The position numbers and the translations under genes were made by a program. From Candidatus Omnitrophota bacterium (GTDB lineage Bacteria > Omnitrophota > Gorgyraeia > Zapsychrales > Fredricksoniimonadaceae), in contig JABDGZ010000001.1 of the NCBI GenBank assembly GCA_013285735.1, positions 73,721-122,316 on the forward strand: a stretch of DNA of 48,596 bases, read 5' to 3'. This document shows positions 13,301 through 28,300 of the stretch, in pieces (position 1 is the stretch's first letter; each line of letters opens with the position of its first letter). The notes under the pieces are model-generated. The model ran no database searches. It worked only from the letters and a program-made list of their open reading frames with translations, and was not told the origin of the DNA.

Positions 13301-16300
13301 GTCGTGGTAATAACCCCTTCATCAGAACAAGGGCAGTCTGGAAATCCAAAGGAAACCGCTGAGCAGCGAGCAGCAAAAATTGCCGATTTAAAAGCAAAAG
13401 TAGACGGATTAAAAGTAGATATGGCCAAGGAAGTGGATAGATTGCTAAGAGAGAGTCCAGCGTATGCGCATTATATTGGTGATTTAGCTGGAGATTTAAG
13501 AAGTCGACAGAATGATACAGCGGCAAAGATTATTACCCGTCAAATGCGTGATACACAAAGAGATTTTATGGAAAAGGGCAATGCTCATGGAGCAGAACAA
13601 GTATACAAGGGACGTATGAATGCGGTGGCGCAAAGAGCAAGAGCAATGGGAGCCGCAGAAGTAACCCGCTCACCGGACAAATTCGAAAAATATTACAATT
13701 TAGCGATCCGACTTGCGCCAGAGAAGAAAGCTGAATTCAGGAAGAAGCAAAGCATTGATATACTTCAACCAAACTTAACTCCCCAGAGCAAAGAATATGC
13801 TAATCGTGATGAATCAATAGCCCGTTTCTTGAAAATCCTAGGGGAAGAAAAGGACACGGACTTATATAATAAGACAGTAAAGAATGTTGAGGCTTTCAAA
13901 AGATTGGAAGCGAAACTTATAGAATACCACGATCCTAAGTCAACAGGGGATCTCACAAAACAAATCATTGAGCTTTTTTCTGACAAGGGAATTCCTAAAG
14001 AAGTCCTGGAAGCTTTTTATGGTGTCATGGTGAACCATGCTCAAACGATGTTTCTGGGAGATCAGTTTAAGTCGAGCAAAAATATGTTTGATTTTATCCG
14101 CCAAGCAATGCCGGATTTAAACCATGCAACCGATCGTTATGAATATGCCGTTAGCACGGCTAAAGCATTCTTTGTACCACTTAATGTCGATGCCTCAAGC
14201 GGTACAAATGACGAAGTTCAACAAGCAAATCAAAATAGAATGAAGGAATTCAATGATGCCCGCGCCAGGAATCCAGCAAGGATTAAAGAATTGGAAAAGT
14301 CCATTCAAAAAAGTTTGGGAGACGCAGCGGCTCGCATTATTGAAAAAGGACAGACAAGGCTTGCCCAGAATAAACTGGCAGAGGACATCTTAAATCCTTT
14401 GTTAAGGTCAGAGATCGCCAAAGATTCTAAAGAACAGCTGAAAAAGCAAGCTGAAAATGCCTTAAGAGAAGCCTTGAGTGCAAATCCTGAATTTAGATTT
14501 TCAGATGCCCATCTGGAGGCCTATTTCCAACGTATCAATGTCCTTATTCCTAATGATAAGGTAAATATAGAACGTATCAATGTCGGCGATGGCTTATTAA
14601 GCATTATTGATAACGTAAGAGCTGGAACAAAAAATACGGAGTTTCAAGGAAAGCTCAGTGCCCTGAGAGATCACGTAATACCTGAAATCTTACGGGAACA
14701 ACTTTCCCAATGGGCTAAAACATTGGACGAAAGCAAGACTAAAAACGCAGGTGATAAGGCTTTAACAAGCGATTTGACGGATTTGGAATTCGAGAAGTTT
14801 ACAAAAATGGTTGATGAGGGGTTAGATGCTCTTAATTCAAGAGAATCGTTTAGCTGGACAGATATTAGGAAAATGATTGAAATCAAAGCCCAGGCAGGGC
14901 GCATAGCTTTTGAGCTAGGATCACAGGCGTTTAAGGGTAGGAATTTTGATAAAGCAGATCAGGCCTTTGCCTTGTCAGATGAAATGACTCCCAGTTTTGA
15001 AACAAAATACAGTCGGGCAGTTGTAGCATTTGTTGCCGGGGATCTTAATAAAGCTTTTGAATTTTTGTCGACTGCTGAATCGGTGGCTGAAGGTAGAAAA
15101 GGAGGCATCACTAGTGCCGAGCGCGCATTAATTGATAATTTGTTTACAGAAATTGCTGCAGAAGAGGTTTCTCCAATGGCGGCATATAATAATGTTCAAA
15201 GGATGACGGATACGCAAATAAACACTGCGCTCAGGCTTGTCAATCAAACGCTGAGTACAAAAGACATAGCCATAGACCATCCTACTTTAGGACGCGTGAT
15301 CATTGTCCAGCGTACCAAGGATCTTTTAAGTCCATTTGGCGGTGGTGTGGCCTATATCCGTGGGGATGGGACTCTTGTTATTGCACATGACGGCAGCGGC
15401 ACCCTGGGCCATGAAGTTGCTGAAGTCTTGGCACAAAGGTGGAGAACGGCCCAGGCGGCCAATGAAACAGGGAAAATTATAGATAAAAGTAATCCCCAAG
15501 TCCAGGCAGAACGGCAGGCCAAGGCGAATTTATACAGACAGTTACGTGCGGATCAAAAGGCAAATGGTCAAAAAGATAATGCTCAAATTAAATCTGCGGG
15601 TGAGGGAAAACTTGAACCGCATGACATGGTGGTTCATCTAGGTTATGGTGAAGGATTGCCTGTTGATGATGCCACCCTGGCAAAATTAGATGCAAGCACC
15701 TCTTCCCTGCGCGGACCGCCTGAAGAATTAAAATTTGTAGCTGCAGCAGGTGCTGGCCGCGTGGTTGTTACTTCCCCCAATCCATTTGATATATTCGAAC
15801 AAAGAACTGATAGCAACGGCAAGAAGCGCCAAGCCAATAGTTTTCTCTGGAGCGAGGATAATCAAAAGCAACGCGCCGTGGAAATTTTTACACAACGTCA
15901 AGTACCATCCGGACGCATTGAAGATATCCAGAAAGATACTAACAATTTATTCAATAGAGCCTTTGCAGCAGTTGCGAAAGACACGACAATTCGTGAATTT
16001 ATCCCAAGAGTTAATGAACACGGGGATATATCAGGTTTGATGGAAGAAATAGTTCGGAGAGTTAAAGAATCACCAGAATTCTTAACAGATCCAGAACTGC
16101 GAGAGGAACTTAAAAATCAAGTAGCTGTATTCATAGCCATATCTATTAATATGAGAATTTCAGGTGCAGAAAATCAATTCTTAGATATAGCTAAAGACGG
16201 TGAAGTTAAGTTTAAGGACGATTTTGGAGAGAAAGGCAATAAACGAAATGATGGATTGACCAAACTTCAGTTAGCTGCTGGGTATGCAGCATCTGAAGCT

Positions 16301-19300
16301 ATGTTGAATGCATTAGGCGACGGTACCAAGGCCGCAGAAGCCTATGAACTCGCTGCTGCTGCAGGTAAAACTACTGTATTTTCACCGCTGTCCGTTCTTG
16401 TTATGCGGATCTCTCCGGAAATTGAAGTAAAAAATTCCAAGGGCAAAACGATACCGGTTAAAACCCTGCAGTTGGTTTCAAATGAGGATAATGCTAAAGC
16501 TATTGAAGATCATCTTGCAAGTATAGGGCTAGGAAAATTTGTGAAAAGGATTAAATCTGGTGAAGATACGCAAGCAAATGTAGTCAATATCATGACCTTT
16601 GATGAATTTAAGACCAAGGAATTAAATAATTATTTTGACGATCGTGATCATCAAGCGTTTATTGATGAGTTTGACGCGGCCATGTTGAGTTCTTTGATTT
16701 ATCGCGGTGGCCCGTCTAAAGCTGAAATGCTATTAAAAACTTTGTATACCCCTGGGCAACGTTTGGAGGCGATGAACTCTTTAAAAAGTGTGGTCAAGAT
16801 TCGCTCGGGAATGATTGATCTGATGAAAGATGAGCTTGATGGAAAACTAACAAATGAGAATTACACAGCGTTTATAGGCGATGCTTTGAAGGCAGATGGG
16901 GAAACAAATAAAAGCATGCGAGGGTTTATCCGTGATGGAATCATAACAAGAAGTGATGTGGCAGAATTTGCCCGAGCCACAGGTCGCAGCATACAGGATC
17001 TGAAAGAAAAAGGATATATTAAAGTTGTTTCAGGAGAATTGAATGGCGAAGGTCGTTATAGTGTAGATTTAGGAAAGATTCGTGCTGAAATACTAAGGAG
17101 TAGTTCCGGCGCAAGTACTGATGCACTCGTAAAAGCGCTTAAGACTATTGAACAAAAAGCCCAGGAAGGCGATAAATCTAGCTTGGAAATTGCTGTGCGT
17201 AAAATGATACGTGGTGAGCTTTTAACAATGCCGGAGTTCAAGGGCAAGGGTGAAGATTTGGTTGAAAAAGCAGTGGATGATTACATCCATGCCAATATAA
17301 CGTCTATCCAGCGGGTATTTTTAGGGGAAGATAGTCCGATTACGTATGATGAAGCAAAGTTTAAGTATAGCATCAATGGTAAATATGCTGAGCGAGGAGG
17401 AACAAAGATTGCTGAAGGATCAGAAACAGTTTTCAGTCGCGATAAAGAATCTCCGGTGAATCCCATGGGTGAAATCACCTTGCTTTCAAATCCAGCGATA
17501 GAAAAAGCAGGTGGATTTGATAAATTGTCTGCAGAAGATCAAGAATTGGTTTTGCAGCATTTCCTCGACGCACGGACCAATGATACGACAGGGGCCATTT
17601 CCTTTGCCCGCGGTCTAACCAAAATGCGTAATTTAGTGGGATATTCAGCAACTCTCTCGGCAATAAAGAATCAATTAGAAACAATGGACATTGAAACCCG
17701 GGTATTTGGTACAACCATGGGATTACATTCATTTTTTGCGGGCAAGGATGGTGTGCGTGAACCAATCAGTCTTTATTTACGCGCTTCTGCAGGCGGTGAT
17801 GTGGGGATTGCAAAGATGCTAGTTGACCATATGGTTGATGCTTTAAATGTCAGGACTGGTGAAAAACGATGGGATACCGAAAAGAGTATTTGGATTAATA
17901 GTTATGGAGAAGGAAGGCAAGATGCCCTTGTACGGGAAGCTCTAACAAGAATTCAAACCATAAGTGAAGCAGATGGTAAGGAGCTAGCAGAAAAACTTAC
18001 AAGTCTTTATAAAGCTATTGAAACTGCGGATAGGAACCGTGATCAAGCCAGGACAAACAGGTTAGAGGCCCTCGCAAAGGGAGATACAGATTTAGCAGCA
18101 CAGTTAGATGGTGTAGCAAAAGACAATAAAACTTTATCAGAACAGGCAGAACAGGAATTGAAAAATACCCTTAAAAAGTATTCAGGGGACATGGTTGTGC
18201 TGATAGACAGCACCCTTGGGACAGAAGATCTTAATAAGGGTGAGGTTAAGGCAGAAGTCATTGATGGCAAGGTTTATTTTAGAGCTAATCGTGATACCGT
18301 TATGGGAAATAAAAATTCTATTCTAACCCAGCGTGCTTTAGAAAATAAAGACAAGACCATTGTCGTAGGCTCAGCTCACGAAGCTTTGTCCATTCCTGAT
18401 GCTGGTGAAAATCATTTGTGGATGATTTTTGGAGACATGGCAGAAGCGGCCCGGGACATTCAAGCCTTCCAGCGTGGGGCTTCAACAGAACAAGGTGCTG
18501 GCCGTCGTATGCGCATGTCCGTTGATTGGGTGGTTACACCTGAAATGCTCAAGAGTATTACGGACCGTAAAAATTTGGAAGAAGTGATGAATGATGGGGC
18601 GATCAAGAAACTTCAGGCGGAAAGAGGAAGTATTAATAAGCAAGTATTGGATTGGCGCAAACAATTGGAGAATGATAATACTTTATCAGGCCTCGATCGC
18701 TATCAAATAGAACAAAATATTTCGCTTTGGGAAAAAGAGTCGGAAAGAATAGGTAAAGACATAGACGCTCTCGAAGCGCCAATCCGCAACAGGGTTGAAA
18801 ACATTGCTTTGGAGTTGGAAAGGAATATTAACACAGGAGGCATTGTCCAAATCATGAAAGAAGGAAGCAATGCTGCTGACCAATCCCTGGAGGGAGCGAT
18901 AGGACAAACGTATGAGGCTTATCGTAAACTAACAGGTGCGGCAGATGCGCGCTGGATTAATAGCACAGGCATGGGTTATGTAACAAGACGAACCTCCAAT
19001 GGCAATGGGATAGAAGTTATTGTTGGTGTAAAGGGCGATAATGCACCGATTGAAGATGCTGAAAAGCTTTTTACCGTGGCCGTCCGAGGTCCAATAAAAA
19101 CACCGTATGGTGTTATTCAACAGGGTTATGCGCAGGGTATATTTAATAATGAATCAGTACCGATATTCCAGCTGCCTAATTTTAATCCCAGTAACCTTGC
19201 AGAGTCCTTGAAACCTCTTGTAGAAAAAACCCTGCCAGCAGCATACTACATGGTTCCTATTATGGGAGATAATTCACAACGAGCTTCCTGGAAAAGGGCT

Positions 19301-22300
19301 GATATCATCCTAGGAGAGCCAGATGCTGATGGAAAACCGACTAACAAGGTAATGTATCAAACCCAAATGAATTTGCAAATACCTGTGACCTTGACTGATG
19401 AAGAAAGCCAGCAATATACCCAAGCGCGTATACAGGAACTTGAAAAAAGTTTAATAGAACAGAAGAGAATATATAACAGAAATCTCGAATTTCGCGCGGT
19501 TGATTCAGCTAAAGAAAATGATCTTGGAATTAAGACATTAGAAAAAGAAATTGAAAATTTACGATCAGGGAGGACTGTTATCCGTACCAAGAATGAAAAC
19601 CGTGCTGTTTTAGTGAGGGTGGAACGTGGTTTGAACGTGGCAACCCATAAACTTAGTGAAACCCCTGAAACGACGATCCTGCAAGATGTTGATTTGGGCA
19701 ATGGCGTTAAGCTCAAAAAGGGTGATAAGGTTGAATCTATTGAAGAAGATAATGATTTGGGACGCGGCAAGATGGATATCATCAGAGGCTTGATTGACGC
19801 GCAGTTATTTGCTGACGCCGATGGCTGGAGAGTAAGACAGCTTGTTGGTAAGGAGGGATTCACCCAAGAGCAATACCAGACATTGATGGCCTTGCCGCAA
19901 GAACAACGGGCAGAATTATTAAATGCACTAAATGGGTATAAACAAGCAGTAGCAAGATTGAATAAAGATAAAAAGGATGTAGAACAGCATAGGCCATTGG
20001 TTGAACAATCAAATCAAACAGTTTTGAATATTTTCCAGAGCTACGGGATTATTCCAAGCGATCAGCTACGTAAAGCCATTTTTGTCCATCTCCAGGGAAT
20101 CAGTGATTTACATCAGGCCTTAGACCAGCAGGGCATGGATCCAAGAGCAACCGAAAGACTGATCAATCACTTTATAAGAAATAACAGCAGGATTCATCAA
20201 CCAGTCCAGCAGAAGCCAGTTGTCCCGATAGTTACAGGTAACGAAGGTCCTCGTTTGCCATCTGCACAGGAGCAATCAGGTTTAACTTTAAGCAATGGAG
20301 ATCTTCAACAACCAGCTGAATTAGAATTTCCTTCCGAAGATCATAGCAGTGCCCAGCAATTAGCCGAGCAGCAATTTACTGCTGCTCTAGCAGCAGAATT
20401 TAATACTCCTCAATATTTAGATTTGTACCGTCGTTACAGCCATGCGATGCCAAGTTTAATTGCAAAAGGAAGCACGGCCTTGGATGAATATTTAGCAAAG
20501 CAAGGAGGCAAGGAAAAGATTAGCGACACTGATCAAACATTATTAGCTTCCGTCAGGGGAAATCCTAATTTATTTGCTGCCATGAAGGCTATTTACGAAG
20601 CTCGTGAAAGTGTACGTGGAAATTTATTTAGCCAAGATGCCATGCGCCAGCGTTATTTGGAAGGATTTAATGATAGTAAGACAATTTCAATGCTTAATAG
20701 AGTGATCACCAAGGCCATGTTTGTTAATGGCATGGTATCTTTGGCTAAATATAATCCTGGTACAGGTTATTATGAATTTGAAACACCGATCAATGAAAAT
20801 AAATCCCGACGCCTTAAGGGTGTGCAAGTTGAAAACGTGGCTTGGCGAATCGGTGGTGGGACCTTTACCAAACGCCAAGTTGAACAAGCTGGTTTTGATT
20901 GGAAGAAGGTTTCAAAAAGAATGGTAGATTTGGGGCTGGCTGAGCAGGTCAGTCGAGACGAGATTCGTGTAACAGTTGATGAAGAGACAGTAACTAAAGA
21001 GTTGTCTGGGATTATTGATTCCCCGAAGGTCGAGGCATCAGCAGCTACGGGAATAACTGCCCAATCACTAGATATGTTTAAGGCATTTAAAATTGTAACA
21101 GAAGATGGGCGATTAAATTCAGAAGCCCAATTTGATGAGCGGATATTAAAGGCCATTGTAGGAGAGGGGAACTATGATAAGGTTTGTGAAACGCTACAAA
21201 AGCTTGGTCAGCAGCAGCAGGAACAGAGCAAAGATTTCATAAGGGCCATGAGCCTAGCTCCAGTGCAAATTTCACGGGATGTGCGGATAACAAACGATCT
21301 TGTTGAAAGCGATGATTTTAAGACAATATTTGCAGATGCATTGAAAAAAGATAGAGGGGAAAAGCCGGATGGGCAGCCCTGGACAATCGCAGACGCCAAA
21401 ATAGAGACGAGAAGCCCCCGTGTTACCCACGGGGAAGAATTCATGACAACAGTACACCTGAGTGACCAGGAATACCGCGACATCTTCGATGTCCAAGTCG
21501 GCGATTTAGGAAACAATGAAGAGATCACGGGTAGAATACAGGATTTGACCGTGCAACGTGCCGTCAAGGGAGGTAAATATATTTCTTCTACTGGATTTGA
21601 TCCAACCAAGCCGGACAATGCATTATTCAGAGGTTCGTATCAAGAAATTTTAAGTCTATTGCAAAAGAGCCATAGAATAGCCCAAGCAAAGGGACTGACA
21701 AAGTTAGCTGCATTCACTGAGAAAGCCCTGAATAAATTTATAAGCATGGGCGCAACGGAAGGTGATTTCGAGATTGTTTATTTGCACGATGAAGATAGTG
21801 TTAATTTACAAAAGACTTTTGCCAAGAATCTGGAAGAGCAAGAAAAAATACATAAGGCCGGCATATATGCTGCTGTAGCTCCGGCTATTAGGAATATATT
21901 GTTGGAGAATAAAGTATTGGAGAATCCACAAGCAACAAACGAACAAATGGAGGGAAAGTTTAAAGAATTGATTGAATCGTTGAGGAAGCCGGAAAAAGAA
22001 GTTAGCGAAGCAGACAAGGCCAAAGCCCGAGGAATAGCCCAGCAGGTATTTGATAAAATAAATGAGATTTTAAACACTACGCCAGCATTTAAACAGTTCG
22101 CTCACCTGGAGTATGGACTTGGTAAGGACCAATTAAAGAATGTAAATATCCTCAAAGGCTTAACCAGATTGCAACATATTAATTATCTCCAAAAAATGGG
22201 CAACAGTGTTCCCGCTGCCTATGCTGACCATGATAACAAGCGTCTGGTTATGACAGCCAACGCTATTAATAACGATGAGTTCTTAAAGCAGGTTGGTTTG

Positions 22301-25300
22301 ACCCCGGAACAGTTTGTGGGTGAGCAGGGCAAGGTCTGGCGCTTGGGGATGGCGATGATCCATGAGTTGATCGGTTTGCTTAATGATGGCGATTCCCACG
22401 AACAGAACGTTGCCCAGCAATTGGCGATGTTCGATATCTTAAAAGAAGCCGGCCAATTGACATTTGCCGGCAAAGATTTGACCTATGAGCCCAAAGATAT
22501 TAAATGGGAAAAAATAAGAGAAGCCCATGCCATGATCAGAGAGGCAAATGAAATGCAGCCTAAAGCCGCTGGTGCTGGCGGTGGAGACGACGATGAAAAT
22601 GCAGAGCGATTAGGGACAGTTACATTTAATGTAGATGAGAGGAATGAAGTCAAGATGCCGGTCGTGAGCGCTCATAACCCAAGCGATCCTGCATCTGTTC
22701 AACGATGGAAATTCACCAACAAAAAAGATGAATTAATAGGACCCCTTACAGTACGAAATAACGATGAATATGTGATGCTGGATGATTATTGTCTTTTTTA
22801 TCGTCCAGGTCAGTCGTCACCGTATGGTTTTGCATTAGGAAACAAGATATATGCTCTTGATGGCCATGGACACTTTACATTAGAAGGGAAAGCACATGTT
22901 TTAGATCATCAAACAGGGCTGGTGCGGGATTCCCAAAATAATCCATGGGCTGTTATAAAAGATGGAACATTGAGGATTGTTGATGAGAGCAGAAATTTCA
23001 GCATGAATATGGGCTACTATTATCTTGGGCATGAGCGTATGGGTATTGAACAAGTCATGTTGCGTGGAACTGTTACCCAGGAAGATACAGATGGTCAATG
23101 GAATGTTAGGGATGATTATTCCGTAACTGCACCAGAAGGTATCATCCACGAAATGAAATTGCCAGGCGTTTCAGCGGATGCGAATAGTGAACAGAGCGTG
23201 ACGATACACGGTGTTAAAAAATCTGATTTTGAGAATGGATTAGGAGAGATAGCTAAAAAGATGGCTTTAATAAAATCAGGCTTTGAAGATCATTTAGTTC
23301 CGCGTTTAATAAGCCTTGGACAGGTTAGTGCGGCATCAGAGGGTTCTCCAGAGCAAGAGGCCATTGCTTTAGCCCAGGCACGGGTAGAAAAATTAGAAGC
23401 AATGATTGCAGCATATCCTGAGGATCATCAAAAGATGATCAGGGATAAATTCGGGGTAGATAAATTGAAGGAAGGTTTAGAAAATTTGAATGGCCGCATT
23501 TTTACTTTTGACATGGACCCAGCAAGTCAAGAACGTGTTATTAATGAATACTTGGAGTCAGTGCAAGGGGCATCTCCTAGCCTAAAGGGAGTTATGAAAT
23601 CACAATTAGCGCCAATAGGAAAAGCTACAGCAGAAGGGCTTTATCTTCGTTCGAATTTAGAAGGAGTGAATGCAATGGGAGTTGCTAAACGATTGCGTCC
23701 TAATATCCCCCCAACAGCTTCGAAAGCTGAAATTCTTGAGCAGGCTGCCTTGTTTGAAATGATGAAAGAAACGTCTAAATTGAGCGATGAGGAAGCTGAG
23801 AGAAATTTAGTAACAATCAATAATGAAATTGACAAAGCACTGTCTGTCCAGAGCCAAGAGCGCAGGATGCCGGATATGATGGCAAGACCGATGCATGTGC
23901 ATGGATCGTCGGTGGCAACTGATGAAAATGTTTTAACCGATGTCAGCGTTATTCAATATACAGATCCACAGACAACAGCATATTTAATCGTCGAGGGAGC
24001 CAAGAAATACCACAATGAATTTGATATGGCCAAATGGATGATTAGCAATATGGCTTCCCGTTTGGATTGGAACTTGTATGTGCCTCCACCACCGGACCAT
24101 TTCAAGCTTACTGACAAAGACGATGCATTCGATCCCGAAGATTCCATAGATCCTGCCAAGCAAGTGTATGGCATCCTTGTCCCGTATTTGAAAATGAAGG
24201 TGATGCCCAAGGTAAAAATGGGTAAGATCTTGTTACAAGCTTATGCAGTACAGAAGAAGAGTAATCCTGAGAATGCGCAGAGAGTTATTTTCAGCGTATT
24301 TGAAGCCTATCTTGCCGTGAATCATCTTCCTAGAAAAGATGTATATACGATGCAGGACATTGAAGCCCTTCTCGCTGCAGGCGGTAGAGGGCAAGGGATT
24401 GCCGCGTCGCCTGCGGCTGCGTTGGGAAGCACTTCTCGCAATGACAGAAAGGGAGCCTATTCACGCAATGGCATAATGAAGAGCAGTGACACAGAGGTAA
24501 ATACTTGGAAACATCCTCGAGCATTGCCGCCCTATGTATCACCAACTGAAGCCCTAAGAGGATTTAATCGATGGATTGCTGGGGAATCTTATCTAGTTCT
24601 GCCTTTTATTTATCCTTTTGCAGGTACCTGGAGGCATCAATACAGAAAGCCAGTAGTACAAGCATCACATGTATCACATGGCTCAAGAGGCATCTCCGTA
24701 GGGAATAGATCAGCCATCAGACGTGTGCAGCCTCCGCGAACAGCACCGCCAGAACATAAGGCTCAAGAATCTATCGTCAAGCAGATCGAACAAATTATTC
24801 CAACACCCGCCATTAAGCCTAATCCTATCGCAGTTGAACTTGAAGAAATCGCAGAACATCATGCCGATCGATTTGCAGAAGAAGCCCAACGAGGAGAGAA
24901 TGTCCGTGAGGCAGCTTTGGCCGACGGGGCAATGCTAATTAGAATATTAAACTTAACCTGGAAACCAGAGATCGAATCGCCAGACACAGCAGTCGGTTCT
25001 TCAGTGGCCACACAAATGAATATTGTCGGAGGCGCTGACCAGGCAATGTCCAATACAGATACGGTCACGACCCAGTTCTTGCAGGGGACACAATATAAAG
25101 GGAAACCAGAAGTATTTGTTGCCTACGCAGCCTTAAATCTCAGCGGCCCAATAGATATATTGCCACCTGATGATCAAGATTTTGATCGGGCTGATACCGA
25201 AGCAGATTTCGCCCAGACAGTTAAGATTATCGGCAGCAGTTTGGCCTTATTATCGGCAGCAGTGTTTGCCAAGATTTTGACCTTGGCCTTCTTTAAACGT

Positions 25301-28300
25301 CTTGCCCGTGGGGATGATCGAAAATTGGCCTATGGCGTTGATCGCAGCATGCTTATAGTCTGGAAACAATATAGGCATGATACGACACCCGAATTTGTGG
25401 ACACCATTGGATCTGCCTTACAAGCGGAAATGGGAGGCCAATCACCGAATTCCTTGCCTCAAATAGCACCAGCCAATTTTGCTCCGTTACCTGTCCTTGT
25501 TATACCAAGATGGGATTTAGTTATGGCGCAGGGTGATCAGAGCCGTGTTGCCGAAATAGATGAAGCTCAGATTCCCGGGGCAGTCGTACCAGACGCAACA
25601 AGCCCGGCAGTGTCTAGTACTTCTGTCTCTCCATTGCCAACGGATAGCGGAACAGAAGTTCCTTCACCTGTGCAAGTGGCACTTGCTACGGCTCCGATAA
25701 AGATTGCCTCACCTGTAGCACCCACCACAGGACCTGGGGCATTTGGAGACGATGATAGGGATACATTTGTAGGCGTTGTACACGAGATGGCAGCTGCGCC
25801 AGTTACTCCGTCAGTGACGCAGGAAAGTTTCCCACTCGCTGCCCCGCAAGACGCTGCCTTGTTGGTCGGCGGCCCAGCAGGCGATGTGATGAGGAAAATG
25901 TATGGTATCCCGGCGGGAGTAGATGTGAAGGCTAGAGCAAAACCTCAGTTTGATTTTATTCAGGACATGCAAGAGGGTATAGCATTTCTTGAAAGCCAAG
26001 ATGTATTTAGGTACAAGCAACCCGTTGTTGTCATTGGCGGCACAGGCGCTGGAAAGAGTACCTTAGGAGCCTTTTTATTACAACAGCTCAGGGGCAGAAA
26101 ATTAATGTCCTTGATCCATAATGAATCGGCATTTCAACAGAACTTCCTTGATTTGAGAGAACAGGCAGAAGGACTCAAATTAAATGTTGAATCGTATAGA
26201 ACAACCGGCAATCCTAAGAAAGACGTGGATTCCATTATTGCGATGTATAAAAAAGGAGCACATATTGTTGTTGTCCTGGATATCCATGAAAAATCCTTAG
26301 TCGCTGCAGCCTTGAGTGATACTAAGTTGATGGCTAAATTGAGGGCAGAAGACGGCCTTGGATGCAATGGTGTTTTTTATGATTCAGAATTCATGAACAA
26401 AACACCGTTGAATGCAGCAGGCAAGAATAATAAACGGGTCTCCCAGAAAAATATCAAGGGGATTCGTAAAATCGTTAGGGATATTCAAGAAGTATTGACA
26501 GAGGCAGGTGGTGGAAGATTAGAAGACGCTGTTGAGAACTATACAAACACTCCTACCTCAAGAGGTAATGAGGACGTCTTTGCACCGCATCTTAAATACC
26601 TGGCCTTTAATTTGCTCCAACGGCTAGATAGATACAAGGACACGCAGAGCCTTGAAGAAATCCGGGGTAAAAAAGGCGGCAAAGAAGACATTGCTTATTT
26701 GCAAGCCTATATCACGGCTGTGGCTAATTTCCGTACGCATCGCGCCAGCAACCCCATTGCCAGGAAGGGCGCAGAATTGCAGAGCCCCAGCGGCGGGGTC
26801 AGTCCTGGTGTGCGTCCGCAGGATGATTTAATTGCCATTGCCAATAGTCTTGTTGGAGATTATCTCAAAAAACAACCAGACTCTTTGCGTCAAAAAGAAA
26901 AGACGGATATTAATAAAATACTTTCGCAACATGGCGGTGTTCAGGTTGCGGATATTGATGTGATCCGTTTCTTCAAACTGCTTGGCTGGGACATTGTTCT
27001 AGCCACCGGAAGTATCGATGACAGCGTTAAAGATGTTTTAGAGTATGGTTATGGAGCAAAGATCATTAATTACGCTGGAGCGATGGGGCCCAGGAATGAG
27101 GCAATAGCTGAAAGCAGATTTTATTCACATACTCCTTCCCATGCGGTGCTAGAAGAGCACTATATCCCAGTTGTTTCCAACGAAGCTAATATGAATGCTG
27201 TAGTTGCTGGTATTCTTAGAAGAGTTTCTTCGGGCACTGGCAATGTTTTAGTCGGCAGTGTTTTGGGCGGCGATAATTACAGCCTGGCTTCTTTTGACAG
27301 GGTGGTGCAACGCTTCTTTAAGGGAATAAAAGATACGCCTGATTGGGGCAAGCAACCGGTCATTATTTTTGAGAACGATGGCCGGATCATATTGGTTAAT
27401 GATCCCAAGAAAGGCCTGCCTAAGCCAGGACAGGAAGTTCGTATTACCAAGGAATATTACGATCATCTTACAGATGCTAATCGTCGATCGGGTGCAAAAT
27501 ATTTAGTTCTATTGGGCCCTGCTAATAGCCATGCTATTTCTCTACCTGCCATTGCTGGTGATTTCATGACAGTTCTTGCTGATGATAAGTCCACTTCCCA
27601 TGGTATTGAACAGTTCTTTGATCGTGTCCGCGGTCTGGATGTAATTGAGAGAGGCAAAGATGGAAGGCCTCTTAAAGAGACAAGGGGAAGAAAAAGCGGC
27701 AGGAATAAGACGGACACAAAAGCTGATCAACATGTTGAAAAAGAATTGGTAGTTTTCTTGAGCGATAAAGTTATTCCGTACATTCACGACTATTACGCAT
27801 ATGTTGACTGGACAAGAAAGAATCTTAAAGAACGCTCACGTGTCGAAATGCTTGAGATGAGAGCTAATTTTATTGAACAGTTTAAACAATTTGTTATCCG
27901 TGAATTGATGGCCAGGGATGGGCGCTTCCTGACGAAAAAAGCATTAGCAGCACTTGCCGTAAGATTTGCCGAAGATGACACGTGGATGCGCCATCAAAAT
28001 ATTGAAGGCCGTATCTTGACCGTTGAAGAATATTTCAAGGAATCATTAAACCGCATGAGGGCAAGTCTCAGAGCTGCTTTTATTATAGATGGGAAAGATG
28101 GAAAGCCTGATGAAAGAACACCGTTGTATGAGAAGCTTAATGACGAGGCAAAGGCATACGTCGATGACCACATAGCTAATTTACCAGAATTAGACAAGTT
28201 TGAATTTACACCTGGAGCACTACACAGAGCACTTGTTGATATAGAAACGCCAGAAGATGTGATCAATGCCATTAAGGCAAGCAATCATGACAGTTTACCG

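Noticed and set aside
20790-21000. DNA-binding winged-helix domain
   Set aside because: The resemblance is weak and the context is a giant membrane protein; it is kept only as a low-confidence fold hint.
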